DNA of 64,000 nt, taken from the NCBI RefSeq assembly GCF_004216915.1, contig NZ_SGXD01000004.1, forward strand, positions 1 through 64,000, written 5' to 3'. The notes under the pieces are model-generated. The model was not told the DNA's origin. It was given only the letters and a program-made list of their open reading frames with translations, and ran no database searches. Origin of the DNA: Motilibacter rhizosphaerae (lineage in GTDB: Bacteria > Actinomycetota > Actinomycetes > Motilibacterales > Motilibacteraceae). This document shows, piece by piece, positions 15,646 to 24,097 of the stretch. The position numbers were made by a program, and so were the translations under genes. The first letter of the stretch is position 1. Each line of letters opens with the position of its first letter.

Positions 15646-16971
15646 GTGCTGACCGTACGAGGCGCGTTGCGCGTCCTGACCTGCACCGGTGACTCTTCGC
15701 ATGACGGTCCTGCAGGGGAGGACGCGCCGGCGGACCTCGTCTGCGGCGACGACGGCAGGTTCGTCGACGCAGCAGCCGCTCCTGGCGGCGAGGTGCTGGA
15801 CGCGACCGGCTGCGTGGTGACGCCGGGGCTCGTCAACGCCCACCACCACCTGCTGCAGACGGCGTTCCGCACGCTGCCCGGGACCCGCGGGGTCCCCATG
15901 TCGCAGTGGCTGCCGACGATGGCCGCGGGGTACGCGGCGGTCGGTGTTGACCCCGAGCTCGTCCACGCGGCCGCCTCCGCAGGGCTCGCCGAGGCGCTGC
16001 TCTGCGGCGTGACCACCGTCGCCGACCACCACCTCACGTGGCCCGCGCACCTCCCCGACGACGGGCTGGGGATCGCGCGCGCGACGGTGGAGGCGGCGGC
16101 GCGTACGGGCGCGCGGCTCGTGTTCGTCCGCGGCACCGCGCGCGACGACCCGGAGGACGCGGCCTCCTCTGCTGCGGCGGTGGCGGGGCTCGTCCCGCAC
16201 GGCGGCACGAGCGACGACGGCATGCTCCAGGTCGCGGTCGGGCCGGCGGGCGTGCACAGCGACAGCGAGCAGACCTTCCGGCTGCTCGGCGAGGTCGCGC
16301 GGGCGCACGGGCTGCGCCGGCGCACGCAGGCCAACGAGCAGGTCGACGTAGCGGTCGCTGCGGCGAGGTACGGGCGCCGCCCGCTCGAGCTGCTCGAGGA
16401 GTGGGGCTGGCTCGCCCCCGACGTCACCCTCGCCCACCTCTGCGGCGTGACGCCGGACGAGATCGACCGCGTCGCCTCGGCCGGCGCGAGCGCGACGCAC
16501 GCGCCGGGCTGCGACCTGCCGATGGGCTGGGGCGTCGCGCCGATGGCCGCGCTCGCGGACGCGGGCGTCCCGGTCGGACTCGGCACCAGCGGCGGGGGCT
16601 CGAACGACGCCGGCCACCTGCTCGCCGACGCCCGGCTCGCGATGCAGGTGGCCCCGCTCGTGGGCCGCCCGGTCGCGGCGCGCGAGGTGCTGGCGTGGGC
16701 GACGCGCGGCTCCGCGGACGGGCTCGGCCGCCCGGACCTCGGGCGTCTCGAGCCAGGGGGGCGGGCCGACCTCGTCTGCTGGGACGTCACGGGTGTCGCC
16801 GACGTGGGTGTCGCGGACCCCGTCGCCGGGCTGCTCTGGGCTTCCCCCGGCCGCCGCCCCCGCCACGTCGTCGTCGGCGGCCGGGTCGTCGTGCGCGACG
16901 GGGTGCTGCAGACCCGCGACGAGCAGGAGGTGGTGCGTACCCTCACGGACCTGCTCGCGGAACGCCGCTGA
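15646..16971 (+). CDS. 8-oxoguanine-deaminase-like amidohydrolase with altered metal site
   Basis: 441 residues. The overall pattern follows 8-oxoguanine deaminase and the TRZ/ATZ family: VNAHHHLLQTAFRTLPG near 60-75, a RYGRRPLELLEEWGWL block and the retained His of LAHLCGV. Two usual metal or catalytic positions are changed: the HTHLAE strand reads RTQANE, so the metal His is Gln, and the GVDGSASND strand reads GTSGGGSND, so the metal Asp is Ser. Either the enzyme binds its metal differently or it has lost deaminase activity. It is first of a run with the Rieske oxygenase and the amidohydrolase at 18140. A CAGAGT six bases before the GTG may serve as -10. Confidence 0.8.
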   Translation: MLTVRGALRVLTCTGDSSHDGPAGEDAPADLVCGDDGRFVDAAAAPGGEVLDATGCVVTPGLVNAHHHLLQTAFRTLPGTRGVPMSQWLPTMAAGYAAVGVDPELVHAAASAGLAEALLCGVTTVADHHLTWPAHLPDDGLGIARATVEAAARTGARLVFVRGTARDDPEDAASSAAAVAGLVPHGGTSDDGMLQVAVGPAGVHSDSEQTFRLLGEVARAHGLRRRTQANEQVDVAVAAARYGRRPLELLEEWGWLAPDVTLAHLCGVTPDEIDRVASAGASATHAPGCDLPMGWGVAPMAALADAGVPVGLGTSGGGSNDAGHLLADARLAMQVAPLVGRPVAAREVLAWATRGSADGLGRPDLGRLEPGGRADLVCWDVTGVADVGVADPVAGLLWASPGRRPRHVVVGGRVVVRDGVLQTRDEQEVVRTLTDLLAERR

Positions 16972-17063
16972 AACCCGTGCGACACCGCGGCGGGGGACGC
17001 TGCCGCGGTGCCGAGGCCGCGCGGCGAGCGCGAGCGGCCGGCGCGAGCAGGAGGAGATCCACG

Positions 17064-18143
17064 ATGACCCTGACCGATCCCGAGCCGGACGTGGCACCAG
17101 CCGTCGCCAGGGAAACGACGCACCACGGCCCGGACCACCTCGTGCTCTCCGAGCACCCCGTCTTCCGCCGCTTCTGGTACGCCGTCTGCTTCACCGACGA
17201 CGTCGCTGACGGGCCGGTGGAGCGCACGGTCCTCGGGCAGGAGCTGGTGCTCTGGCGTCCCGAGCCCGGCTCCGCGGTCAGCGCGGCGTGGAACCGCTGT
17301 GCGCACCGCGACGCGCCGCTCTCCATGGGCTGGGTGAAGGACTGCCACCTCGTCTGCCCGTACCACGGCTGGGAGTGGGATGCCGAGGGCCGCACGCAGC
17401 GGATCCCGCAGTTCCCGACCGCGCCGCACCCGACGAAGAGCGGGCTCACCATGGTCCGGGCGCAGGAGCGCTACGGCATGGTGTGGGTCTGCCTCGCGGA
17501 CGACGCGGAGGGCGGGCCCGTCGCCGACATCCCCCCGGTGCCGCAGTACGCCGCGCCCGGCTGGCGCGTGGTGCCCGAGCGGCAGTGGGACTTCGCCTGC
17601 ACGGCCATGCACCTGGTCGAGAACAACGTCGACCCCGGGCACGTCGCGTTCGTCCACCGGGCGACCTTCGGCAACCCGGACAACGCCGAGCTGACCGAGG
17701 CCGACGTCGAGCGCACGGCGTACGGCTTCCTCACCCGCAACGAGGTCCCGGTCGAGTCGCGGCCGGGCGAGGTCGGCGCCACGGTCCGCTCCACGGTGGC
17801 CCAGGTGCACCTGCCGTTCTTCATGCACCTGCACATCACCTACCCCGACGGCCTGCAGCACGTCATGCTCAAGGCCATCACCCCGGTCGACGACGAGCAC
17901 TGCGTCATCCTGCAGACCGTGCTGCGGACGGACTCCGAGGCGGAGCGACCGGCCGCCGACATCCTGGCCTTCGACGACGTCGTCGAGCAGGAGGACGCCA
18001 CGCTGCTGGACCGGCTGCCCGCCGGGTTCCCGCTGGCGCCACGGCTCAACGCGCACGCGAAGGCCGACCGGGCGAGCCTGCTGCTGCGCCGCCTCTACGC
18101 CGAGCTCGTCACCGGGCGCTGGACGCCGGGGGTCGGCGCGTGA
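17064..18143 (+). CDS. Rieske non-haem iron oxygenase, terminal subunit
   Basis: 359 residues; the ATG has a strong GGAGGAG Shine-Dalgarno. The Rieske [2Fe-2S] ligands are CAHRDAPLSMGW and CPYHGW (about residues 76-101). The mononuclear iron site is ENNVDPGHVAFVH (about 190-202), where the Asp also bridges electron transfer between subunits. Its size and single-component look fit the phthalate/vanillate demethylase-type group, which uses a PDR-type reductase; one is encoded at 25053-26027. Predicted role: O- or N-dealkylation or hydroxylation of the island substrate. It overlaps the next gene by 4 bases (GTGA). Confidence 0.9.
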   Translation: MTLTDPEPDVAPAVARETTHHGPDHLVLSEHPVFRRFWYAVCFTDDVADGPVERTVLGQELVLWRPEPGSAVSAAWNRCAHRDAPLSMGWVKDCHLVCPYHGWEWDAEGRTQRIPQFPTAPHPTKSGLTMVRAQERYGMVWVCLADDAEGGPVADIPPVPQYAAPGWRVVPERQWDFACTAMHLVENNVDPGHVAFVHRATFGNPDNAELTEADVERTAYGFLTRNEVPVESRPGEVGATVRSTVAQVHLPFFMHLHITYPDGLQHVMLKAITPVDDEHCVILQTVLRTDSEAERPAADILAFDDVVEQEDATLLDRLPAGFPLAPRLNAHAKADRASLLLRRLYAELVTGRWTPGVGA

Positions 18144-19501
18144 CGCGGCTGCTGGTCCACGGTGCCGTCCTGCTGACGGTCGACCCATCTCGCCCTGACC
18201 CCTTCGTCGGCTGGTTCACCGTCGGGGACGACGGCCGGATCAGTGCCCTCGAGCCCGGAGAGCCCCCGGAGGGCCTCGTCGCCGAGCAGGTGCTCGACGC
18301 GAGCGGCACGATCATCGGCCCGGGCTTCGTCTCGTCGCACAGCCACCTGTTCACCTCGGGCTGCCGCGGGCTGGGCATGGACCAGTCGTTGTACGGCTGG
18401 ATCGAGGCGATGACGGCACCCCTCGCGGGCGCGGTCGACGAGGACATCTACTGGATGACCCGCCACGGTGCGCAGGACTTCCTGCGCAACGGCATCACCA
18501 CGGCCTTCGACTTCACCAGCGCGGGGCTGAGCTTCGAGAAGGAGTCCGACGGCGTCGCGCGGTACGCCGCGAGCCTCCCGGACGCCGTCTTCCAGCACGC
18601 GCAGCTGCGCGGCAAGGTCGACGCGGGGCTGCGCAGCGTCCACAGCGTCATGCTGGGACAGGGCGCGGTCGACCACGCCGCAGCCCTGGCCCACCTCGAT
18701 GACGTCGTCAGCCTCGCCACCGACGTGGACCGCTCGCTCCTCCTCGGAGTGGCCCTCAGCGGCACCGTGCAGTGGGCGGAGTCCCCCGACGCCGCGACGC
18801 TGGAGGTCGCGGCGATGCGGCGGCACGGACTGCTGAACCAGCCGCACTTCCTCGAGACGCCGCACGAGATCTCGCTGCAGCAGGCGAAGTTCGCGTGGTA
18901 CCGCGAGGCGGGTGCGCTCGGCCCGGACCTGGTCTTCGGCCACTTCATCCAGACCACCGACGAGATCCTCGTCGAGGCCGCGGCGGCGGGGTGCGGCATG
19001 AGCTGGCAGCCGATGAGCAACGGGCGGCTCGCGTCGGGGGTCGCCAGCATCCCGCGCATCCGCGAGCTGGGGATGCGCGTCGGCATCGGGCTCGACGACC
19101 AGTCCTGCACCGACGTCAGCGACCCGTTCGCCAACATGCGCACCGCGCTGTCCCTCGTCCGCGCGACCTACCACGACCCCGCTGCGCTGCCGGTGCGCGA
19201 CGTGCTCGAGCTGCACACGCGCGGGTCCGCCGAGGTCCTCGGCATCGACCGCGAGGTGGGCAGCCTGCGCGTGGGCCGCTTCGCCGACTTCCTCGTCGTG
19301 GACCCGCGCCGCCCGGACACCGGGCCCGTGTGGGACGCGTACGGCACGTACGTCCTGGCGTGCTCGCTGCGCAACCTGCGCCAGGTGTGGTCGGGCGGAC
19401 GGCTCGTCGCCGAGGGCGTGGCCCTCTGCGACCCGCAGGCCGACGAGGTCGAGAGCCAGCTGCACGAGCGCCTCGGCCGGCTGCAGGGGGTCCGTGCCTG
19501 A
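18140..19501 (+). CDS. Amidohydrolase (TRZ/ATZ-type deaminase/hydrolase)
   Basis: 453 residues from a GTG overlapping the Rieske stop. Unlike its neighbour at 15646 the metal site is complete: HSHLF near 60, the His of QPHFLE near 240, the GHFIQTTDE strand and the Asp in GIGLDDQS near 320. Predicted reaction: hydrolytic deamination or ring opening of a nitrogen heterocycle in the cytoplasm. It ends the rightward run 15646-19501 and is followed by a strong terminator. Exact substrate not predictable. Confidence 0.87.
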   Translation: MTRLLVHGAVLLTVDPSRPDPFVGWFTVGDDGRISALEPGEPPEGLVAEQVLDASGTIIGPGFVSSHSHLFTSGCRGLGMDQSLYGWIEAMTAPLAGAVDEDIYWMTRHGAQDFLRNGITTAFDFTSAGLSFEKESDGVARYAASLPDAVFQHAQLRGKVDAGLRSVHSVMLGQGAVDHAAALAHLDDVVSLATDVDRSLLLGVALSGTVQWAESPDAATLEVAAMRRHGLLNQPHFLETPHEISLQQAKFAWYREAGALGPDLVFGHFIQTTDEILVEAAAAGCGMSWQPMSNGRLASGVASIPRIRELGMRVGIGLDDQSCTDVSDPFANMRTALSLVRATYHDPAALPVRDVLELHTRGSAEVLGIDREVGSLRVGRFADFLVVDPRRPDTGPVWDAYGTYVLACSLRNLRQVWSGGRLVAEGVALCDPQADEVESQLHERLGRLQGVRA

Positions 19502-19523
19502 GCCGGCTCACCACGACAGCGGA

Positions 19524-19555
19524 CAGCGCCGGCCCCCCGGAGGGGGCCGGCGCTG
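19524..19555. terminator. Bidirectional terminator hairpin
   Basis: Perfect 14-bp stem (arm CAGCGCCGGCCCCC) with a 4-base loop, between the convergent ends of the amidohydrolase gene and the ABC binding-protein gene. Confidence 0.85.
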
Positions 19556-19570
19556 CTCGTCGTGCGGCGG

Positions 19571-20842
19571 TCAGCCCGCGGAGATCGAGGAGTCGATGAA
19601 CTCGTTGGTCTCGACGTCCGACGGCTTCAGCCCTGCCTTCGGCGCCGTCTTCTGCGCGGTGAAGACCGGCGTCACGAGGTCGATGAGCTTCTGCACGCGG
19701 GCGTCGTCGAAGTTCCCGTGGGTCGAGTCCGGGCCGTTGCCCACGAGCCCGAGCTGCTTCTGCGTCTGGACCGAGTAGTCAGCGACGCCCTTGGAGTAGA
19801 CCCAGCCGTTGTTGTACTTGCCCACGAGCTTGAGGACGAGGGCGTTGGTGCGCGACGGGTCCTTCAGGTAGTCGACGTCCGCCTGCTGCATGATCGGGAC
19901 GAGCACCTTGAGGCAACCCGACATCGACGAGACCTCGCTGCTGCGCACCGCGATCGCCGACGCGTAGGGCTGGTAGCCCACGTCGTAGGTCAGCTGGTAC
20001 TTGACCGGCTTGCCCCACGCGGAGACCTCGTGCTGGTAGATGTACGGCTCGGCGGAGGCGAAGCCCTGCTGCGCCTTCTTGCCACCGGCGGCGACGAACG
20101 CCGCGGGGGTGCCGTCGTACGACCCGTCCACGAGGTTGGACTTCAGCACGCCCTTGCCCTCGAGCGCGGACACCCAGGCCGAGCCGGAGAACACCCGCGT
20201 CGTCACGCCCTTCGCGGTCAGGTCCGGGATCCCCTTGACGTCGGGGTAGGTCTTCGGGTCCCACATCACCATCTGCGGGGAGATCTCCAGCGGCGCGAGG
20301 ACCGCGACGGTCGGGTGCTTGGCGGAGTTCTGGATCGCCTCGTCGGTGCCGACGTAGCCGAGGGTGATCGACTTGTCGGAGTACATCTGGGCGGTCACCT
20401 GCTGGAAGCCGATCGCCGGGCCGCCGGCGCGGATCTCCACCTTCACGCCGGTGTCGGCGCCGCTCGCGTCGACCAGCGGACCGGACACCGACTTCTTCCC
20501 CGAGTTGATCGAGTAGTCGCTGCCCAGCAGCTGGTAGGCGCCACCGTGCTCGGACTCGGGGTTCCAGTCGGTCTGGATGACGACGGTGGACGGGCAACCC
20601 GCCGCCTTGAGGTCCTTCGCCGCGGTGCTCGGACCGCTGGCGGCGGCACTGCCGGCCGCGGAGCCGTCGGCCGCCGGGGCTGCACTGCCGGCCGCACCGC
20701 TCGCGCCGCCGCTGGACGCGGCAGCCGGGGTGCTCACCGAGCTGGCGGTCGAGCTCGTGCTGCTCCCGCCGCAGCCGGCGAGGGTGAGCCCGACCGCTGC
20801 AAGAGCGGCGACCGGGCCGATGGTGCTGCGAGTCTTGCGCAC
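19571..20842 (-). CDS. ABC importer substrate-binding lipoprotein (NMT1/THI5-like)
   Basis: 423 residues from a GTG with GAAGGAG 5 bases upstream. A lipoprotein signal ends in LTLAGCGG, so the mature protein is lipid-anchored at Cys. A long Ser/Ala/Gly linker follows to about residue 75. The body resembles NMT1/nitrate-taurine-type binding proteins (QTDWNPESEHGGAYQLL, TDEAIQ). With the permease and ATPase upstream it forms an importer, probably for the substrate of the catabolic island. It is separated from the permease by 260 bases holding a structured leader, so it may be expressed or tuned separately from the other two. Confidence 0.87.
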   Translation of the reverse strand: MRKTRSTIGPVAALAAVGLTLAGCGGSSTSSTASSVSTPAAASSGGASGAAGSAAPAADGSAAGSAAASGPSTAAKDLKAAGCPSTVVIQTDWNPESEHGGAYQLLGSDYSINSGKKSVSGPLVDASGADTGVKVEIRAGGPAIGFQQVTAQMYSDKSITLGYVGTDEAIQNSAKHPTVAVLAPLEISPQMVMWDPKTYPDVKGIPDLTAKGVTTRVFSGSAWVSALEGKGVLKSNLVDGSYDGTPAAFVAAGGKKAQQGFASAEPYIYQHEVSAWGKPVKYQLTYDVGYQPYASAIAVRSSEVSSMSGCLKVLVPIMQQADVDYLKDPSRTNALVLKLVGKYNNGWVYSKGVADYSVQTQKQLGLVGNGPDSTHGNFDDARVQKLIDLVTPVFTAQKTAPKAGLKPSDVETNEFIDSSISAG

Positions 20843-20918
20843 GCTTTCTCCTTCGGGAGTCCAACGACGCCCCACGGACCGGGGCGACGCTCCCGGGCTC
20901 GCGACGGTGCAAGGCCCA

Positions 20919-20975
20919 GAAGGTGGTACGGGGCAACGAGTGCCGTGCGGCACTCGAGCCCGCGTGTCCACCTTC
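20919..20975 (-). promoter_or_regulatory. Structured leader RNA of the binding-protein gene (possible riboswitch)
   Basis: On the minus strand the untranslated region folds into an outer stem GAAGGTGG/CCACCTTC enclosing an inner perfect 9-bp stem CGAGTGCCG/CGGCACTCG with a 2-base loop. It lies about 77-133 bases before the GTG at 20842. I do not recognise a known riboswitch core. It could be an attenuator, a processing/stability element or a ligand-binding leader. Confidence 0.45.
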
Positions 20976-21102
20976 GGCCGGTCCTGTTTCCCCCGGGTCT
21001 CCCCGCGGTGAACGCCGTCGACCATCGGTCACGACTCGGACACAGGGGCCGAAAACCCCTCGCCCTCAAGACCTCGGACGTCCCGTGGTCGCGCCGGAGC
21101 GG

Positions 21103-21972
21103 TCAGACCACGTCGCGGGACTGGTCGTACCAGCGCCCCACGGCCAGCTTCGCGATCCACCCGAAGAGTGCGAAGACCGCGATGCCCAGCCCGGAAGCGA
21201 CGAGGATCGTCGCGAACAGCTGCGGGCCCTGCAGGCGGGAGCGGAAGTTGTCGAGCAGGATCCCCAGGCCCGGGTCCCCCTGCCGGAAGAAGAGGTCGCC
21301 GACGATGGCACCGACGACGGAGAGGCCGGCGGAGATGCGGAAGCCCGCGAAGATCGCCGGGAGGGCAGCGGGGAACTCCAGCTTGAGCAGGCGGGTCAGC
21401 CGGCTGGCGCCGTGCAGCGTGAACAGCTCGTGCATGCCGCGGTCGACCGACTGAAGGCCGAACAGCGTGTTGGAGACGATCGGGAACAGCGCGATCATCA
21501 CGCAGACGATGACGCGCGGCCAGAACCCGAAGCCGAACCAGAAGCCCAGCAGGGGGACGAGGGCGAGGATCGGGATGCACTGGAGCGCCACCGCGTACGG
21601 GAACAGCGTGCGCTCGACCCACCGCGCCTGGCTCATCGCGACCGCCCAGACCATGCCGACGACGATCGCGAGGGCGAGCCCGACGAAGGTCACCACGATG
21701 GTGCGCCAGAGCGACTGGCCGATCATGCTCATGGAACCGCTGTCCAGCAGCGCGTCCGTGACGATGACGTGCGGTGCCGGGAGCAGGAAGCGCTGGTCCT
21801 CGGCGAGGACGAGGTAGGTGACGGCGTACCACGCCCCGAGCAGCACCCCCAGGAACGCCAGCGGCAGCACGAGGTTCTGCGGCGAGCGGCGCCTCCGTGT
21901 GCCTGCGGGAGCGGCGACCACCACCGCAGGGTCGGCCAGCGGCGCGGTGGGCGCGGGGATCGTGGCGGTCAT
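21103..21972 (-). CDS. ABC importer permease (NMT1/nitrate-taurine type)
   Basis: 289 residues from the ATG at 21972, chosen for the GGAGGG Shine-Dalgarno directly upstream. A GTG at 22008 overlapping the ATPase stop (GTGA) is an equally coupled alternative that adds 12 residues. About six membrane segments are seen, with the EAA-type loop HGASRLTRLLKLEFPAALP that docks to the ATPase. It is the membrane component for the binding protein at 19571 and the ATPase at 22005. Confidence 0.88.
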   Translation of the reverse strand: MTATIPAPTAPLADPAVVVAAPAGTRRRRSPQNLVLPLAFLGVLLGAWYAVTYLVLAEDQRFLLPAPHVIVTDALLDSGSMSMIGQSLWRTIVVTFVGLALAIVVGMVWAVAMSQARWVERTLFPYAVALQCIPILALVPLLGFWFGFGFWPRVIVCVMIALFPIVSNTLFGLQSVDRGMHELFTLHGASRLTRLLKLEFPAALPAIFAGFRISAGLSVVGAIVGDLFFRQGDPGLGILLDNFRSRLQGPQLFATILVASGLGIAVFALFGWIAKLAVGRWYDQSRDVV

Positions 21973-22004
21973 GGTGCCCTCCTGTGCGACGTGCTCGACG
22001 GTGC

Positions 22005-22838
22005 TCACGAGTGCCCCTCACGCAGGGCGTGGGAGACCTTGCCGGCGAGCGCGCCGAACTCGGGGGTGAAGCGGATGTCCGGGGTGCGGTCGCGCCCGAA
22101 CGGCACGTCGAAGGAGTCGACGATCCGCCCGGGGCGCCCGGACATGACGAGCACGCGGGTGGAGAGGTAGACCGCCTCGCTGACCGAGTGGGTGATGAAC
22201 AGCGCCCCGAAGCCCTTGGCCTCGAACAGCCGCAGCAGCTCGTCGTTCAGCCGCTCGCGGGTGATCTCGTCCAGGGCACCGAACGGCTCGTCGAAGAGGA
22301 AGAGGTCCGGGTCCAGCGTGAGCGAGCGGGCGAGCGAGGCGCGCATCCGCATGCCGCCGGACAGCGCCCGCGGCAGCTTGCGCTCGTGGCCCGCGAGGCC
22401 GACGAGCTCGATGGCGTCGCGGGTCGCGGTCTCGATCTCCGCCTTCGGCATGCCGTGCAGCTCGGCGAGCAGCTGGACGTTCTTCGTGACGCTGCGCCAG
22501 GGCAGCAGCGTGGCGTCCTGGAAGACGTAGCCGATGCGCTCCGCCGCCACCTCGCTGACGCCCGAGCTGGCAGGCGAGAGGCCGGAGGCGATGCGCAGCA
22601 GGGTGCTCTTGCCGCACCCCGACGGGCCGACGACCGTGACGAAGTCGCCGCGGCGCACCTCCAGGTCGACGCCCTCCAGGGCGACGGTCCCGTCGGGGAA
22701 GGTCTTGGCGACGTCCTGGAAGCGCAGCACCTGCTTGCCCACCGCGGTCCCGGGGGCAGGGGAGGCGAGGACGGTCATCGGCAGCTCCGGTCTGGTCGCG
22801 ACCGCGGGTGCCGCGGCCGTAGGGGCACTTGCCACCAT
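22005..22838 (-). CDS. ABC importer ATPase (NMT1/nitrate-taurine type)
   Basis: 277 residues from the ATG at 22838, which has AGGAGGG upstream and avoids overlap with the deaminase-like gene. Walker A GPSGCGKST, Q-loop VFQDATLLPW, signature LSGGMRMR and Walker B LFLFDEPFGALDE are all intact, as in SsuB/TauB-type proteins. It drives import of the island substrate together with the adjacent permease. Confidence 0.9.
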   Translation of the reverse strand: MVASAPTAAAPAVATRPELPMTVLASPAPGTAVGKQVLRFQDVAKTFPDGTVALEGVDLEVRRGDFVTVVGPSGCGKSTLLRIASGLSPASSGVSEVAAERIGYVFQDATLLPWRSVTKNVQLLAELHGMPKAEIETATRDAIELVGLAGHERKLPRALSGGMRMRASLARSLTLDPDLFLFDEPFGALDEITRERLNDELLRLFEAKGFGALFITHSVSEAVYLSTRVLVMSGRPGRIVDSFDVPFGRDRTPDIRFTPEFGALAGKVSHALREGHS

Positions 22839-22852
22839 CGGTCCCTCCTGTT

Positions 22853-24097
22853 TCAGGGGCGTGAGCGAGCGGTGAACGCGGGCGCTCCCCACCTGACGAC
22901 GCGTCGGGTGCTGGCGGCGACGCGCTCCCCCACGACCGCGACGCGCGCGCTCCCGGCTCCCGCCACCGCCGCGTCGAGGCTCTCGGCCTCGACCGCGAGG
23001 AACCGCGCCACCGACCCCTCGCGCACCGCCGGCACCGGCAGCCCCATGACCGCACGGGCGCCAGCGCTCACGGCCAGCCAGGCCTCGCGGGTCGAGCAGT
23101 GCCCCGCAGTCACGAGCAGGGACGCGGCCTCGCAGGCGTCTGCGCGTCCCATGGGGTTGAACGGGTCGCGCAGGTTGTCGCCCCCCGCGCCCACGACCAC
23201 CCCCGCGTCCAGGAGAGCGCGGACGGCGGTCAGCCCGCGCGGCGCCCCGACCGGCACCTCACGGCCCTGGAGGTAGAGGTTGGTCTGCGGCAGCGTCACG
23301 ACGCCCACCCCCGCCCGTGCGACTGCGGCGGCCGTCGCCCGCGCCACGTCGAGGCCGTGGATGCCGAGGCTCACGCAGTGGCTCGCGGTGGCGCCGTGGG
23401 CGAACCCCGTGGCGAGCACGCGCTCCGCCAGCTCGCGCAGCCCCTGGGCCGTCGGGTCCAGCGTCTCGTCGGTGTGCAGGTCGAGCGGGAAACCGGCGCG
23501 CGCGGCCGCGGCGAAGGAGAGCTCGAGCCCGGCGCTGCGGTCGCCCCAGATGTGCGGCACTCCCCCGACGACGTCCACGCCGAGCTCGACCGCCTCGGCC
23601 AGCGCTCGGGTCGTGGCCGCCGCCTCCTCGGGCGTCCAGGGCGCGGACACGAGGGCCACCACCTGGAGGTCGACCACGCCGGCGAGGGTGTCGCGGACCT
23701 CCAGCAGGGCGCGGACGTGCCGCAGCCCCGTGTGCGCGCCGAGGTCGGCGTGCGTGCGGATCGCCGTCGTGCCGTTGGCGAGGTACTCGTACGCCGCCCT
23801 CGTCGCGCGCTCGACGAGGTCGTCGTGCGTGAAGCCCGGGGCGATGGCCCTGATGGCCTCGATCGCCCCCGCGAGGTCGCCGGTGCGGTTCGGTGCGCGG
23901 TGGCTCGTGAGCGCCTTGTCCAGGTGGGCGTGGGGCTCGGCGGGTGCCGGGAGAAGCAGGTGCCCGCCCAGGTCGAGCACCTCGTCGCCCGGCGCCTCGG
24001 GCAGCAGCGGCGCGACGGCCTCGACCACGTCCCCGGTGATGCGGACGTCGACGGTCGCGCCGTCGATGTCGGTCGCGGACCTCAGCAGCAGGCTCAT
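22853..24097 (-). CDS. Cytosine-deaminase-like amidohydrolase
   Basis: 414 residues. The metal and catalytic motifs follow CodA-type deaminases: EPHAHLDKAL near 56-65, DLHTDE near 209-214, ASHC near 238-241 and GGDNLRDPFNP near 309-319. This is the third amidohydrolase of the island and has a complete site. Predicted reaction: deamination or ring hydrolysis of a pyrimidine- or triazine-like ring. Its ATG overlaps the stop of the MTHFR-like gene (ATGA), so it is in the leftward operon 26027 to 21103. Confidence 0.87.
   Translation of the reverse strand: MSLLLRSATDIDGATVDVRITGDVVEAVAPLLPEAPGDEVLDLGGHLLLPAPAEPHAHLDKALTSHRAPNRTGDLAGAIEAIRAIAPGFTHDDLVERATRAAYEYLANGTTAIRTHADLGAHTGLRHVRALLEVRDTLAGVVDLQVVALVSAPWTPEEAAATTRALAEAVELGVDVVGGVPHIWGDRSAGLELSFAAAARAGFPLDLHTDETLDPTAQGLRELAERVLATGFAHGATASHCVSLGIHGLDVARATAAAVARAGVGVVTLPQTNLYLQGREVPVGAPRGLTAVRALLDAGVVVGAGGDNLRDPFNPMGRADACEAASLLVTAGHCSTREAWLAVSAGARAVMGLPVPAVREGSVARFLAVEAESLDAAVAGAGSARVAVVGERVAASTRRVVRWGAPAFTARSRP

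Noticed and set aside
20843-21102. TPP riboswitch before the NMT1/THI5-like gene
   Set aside because: The conserved CTGAGA and ACCTGA-type segments of TPP riboswitches are absent, and the neighbours are not thiamine genes.
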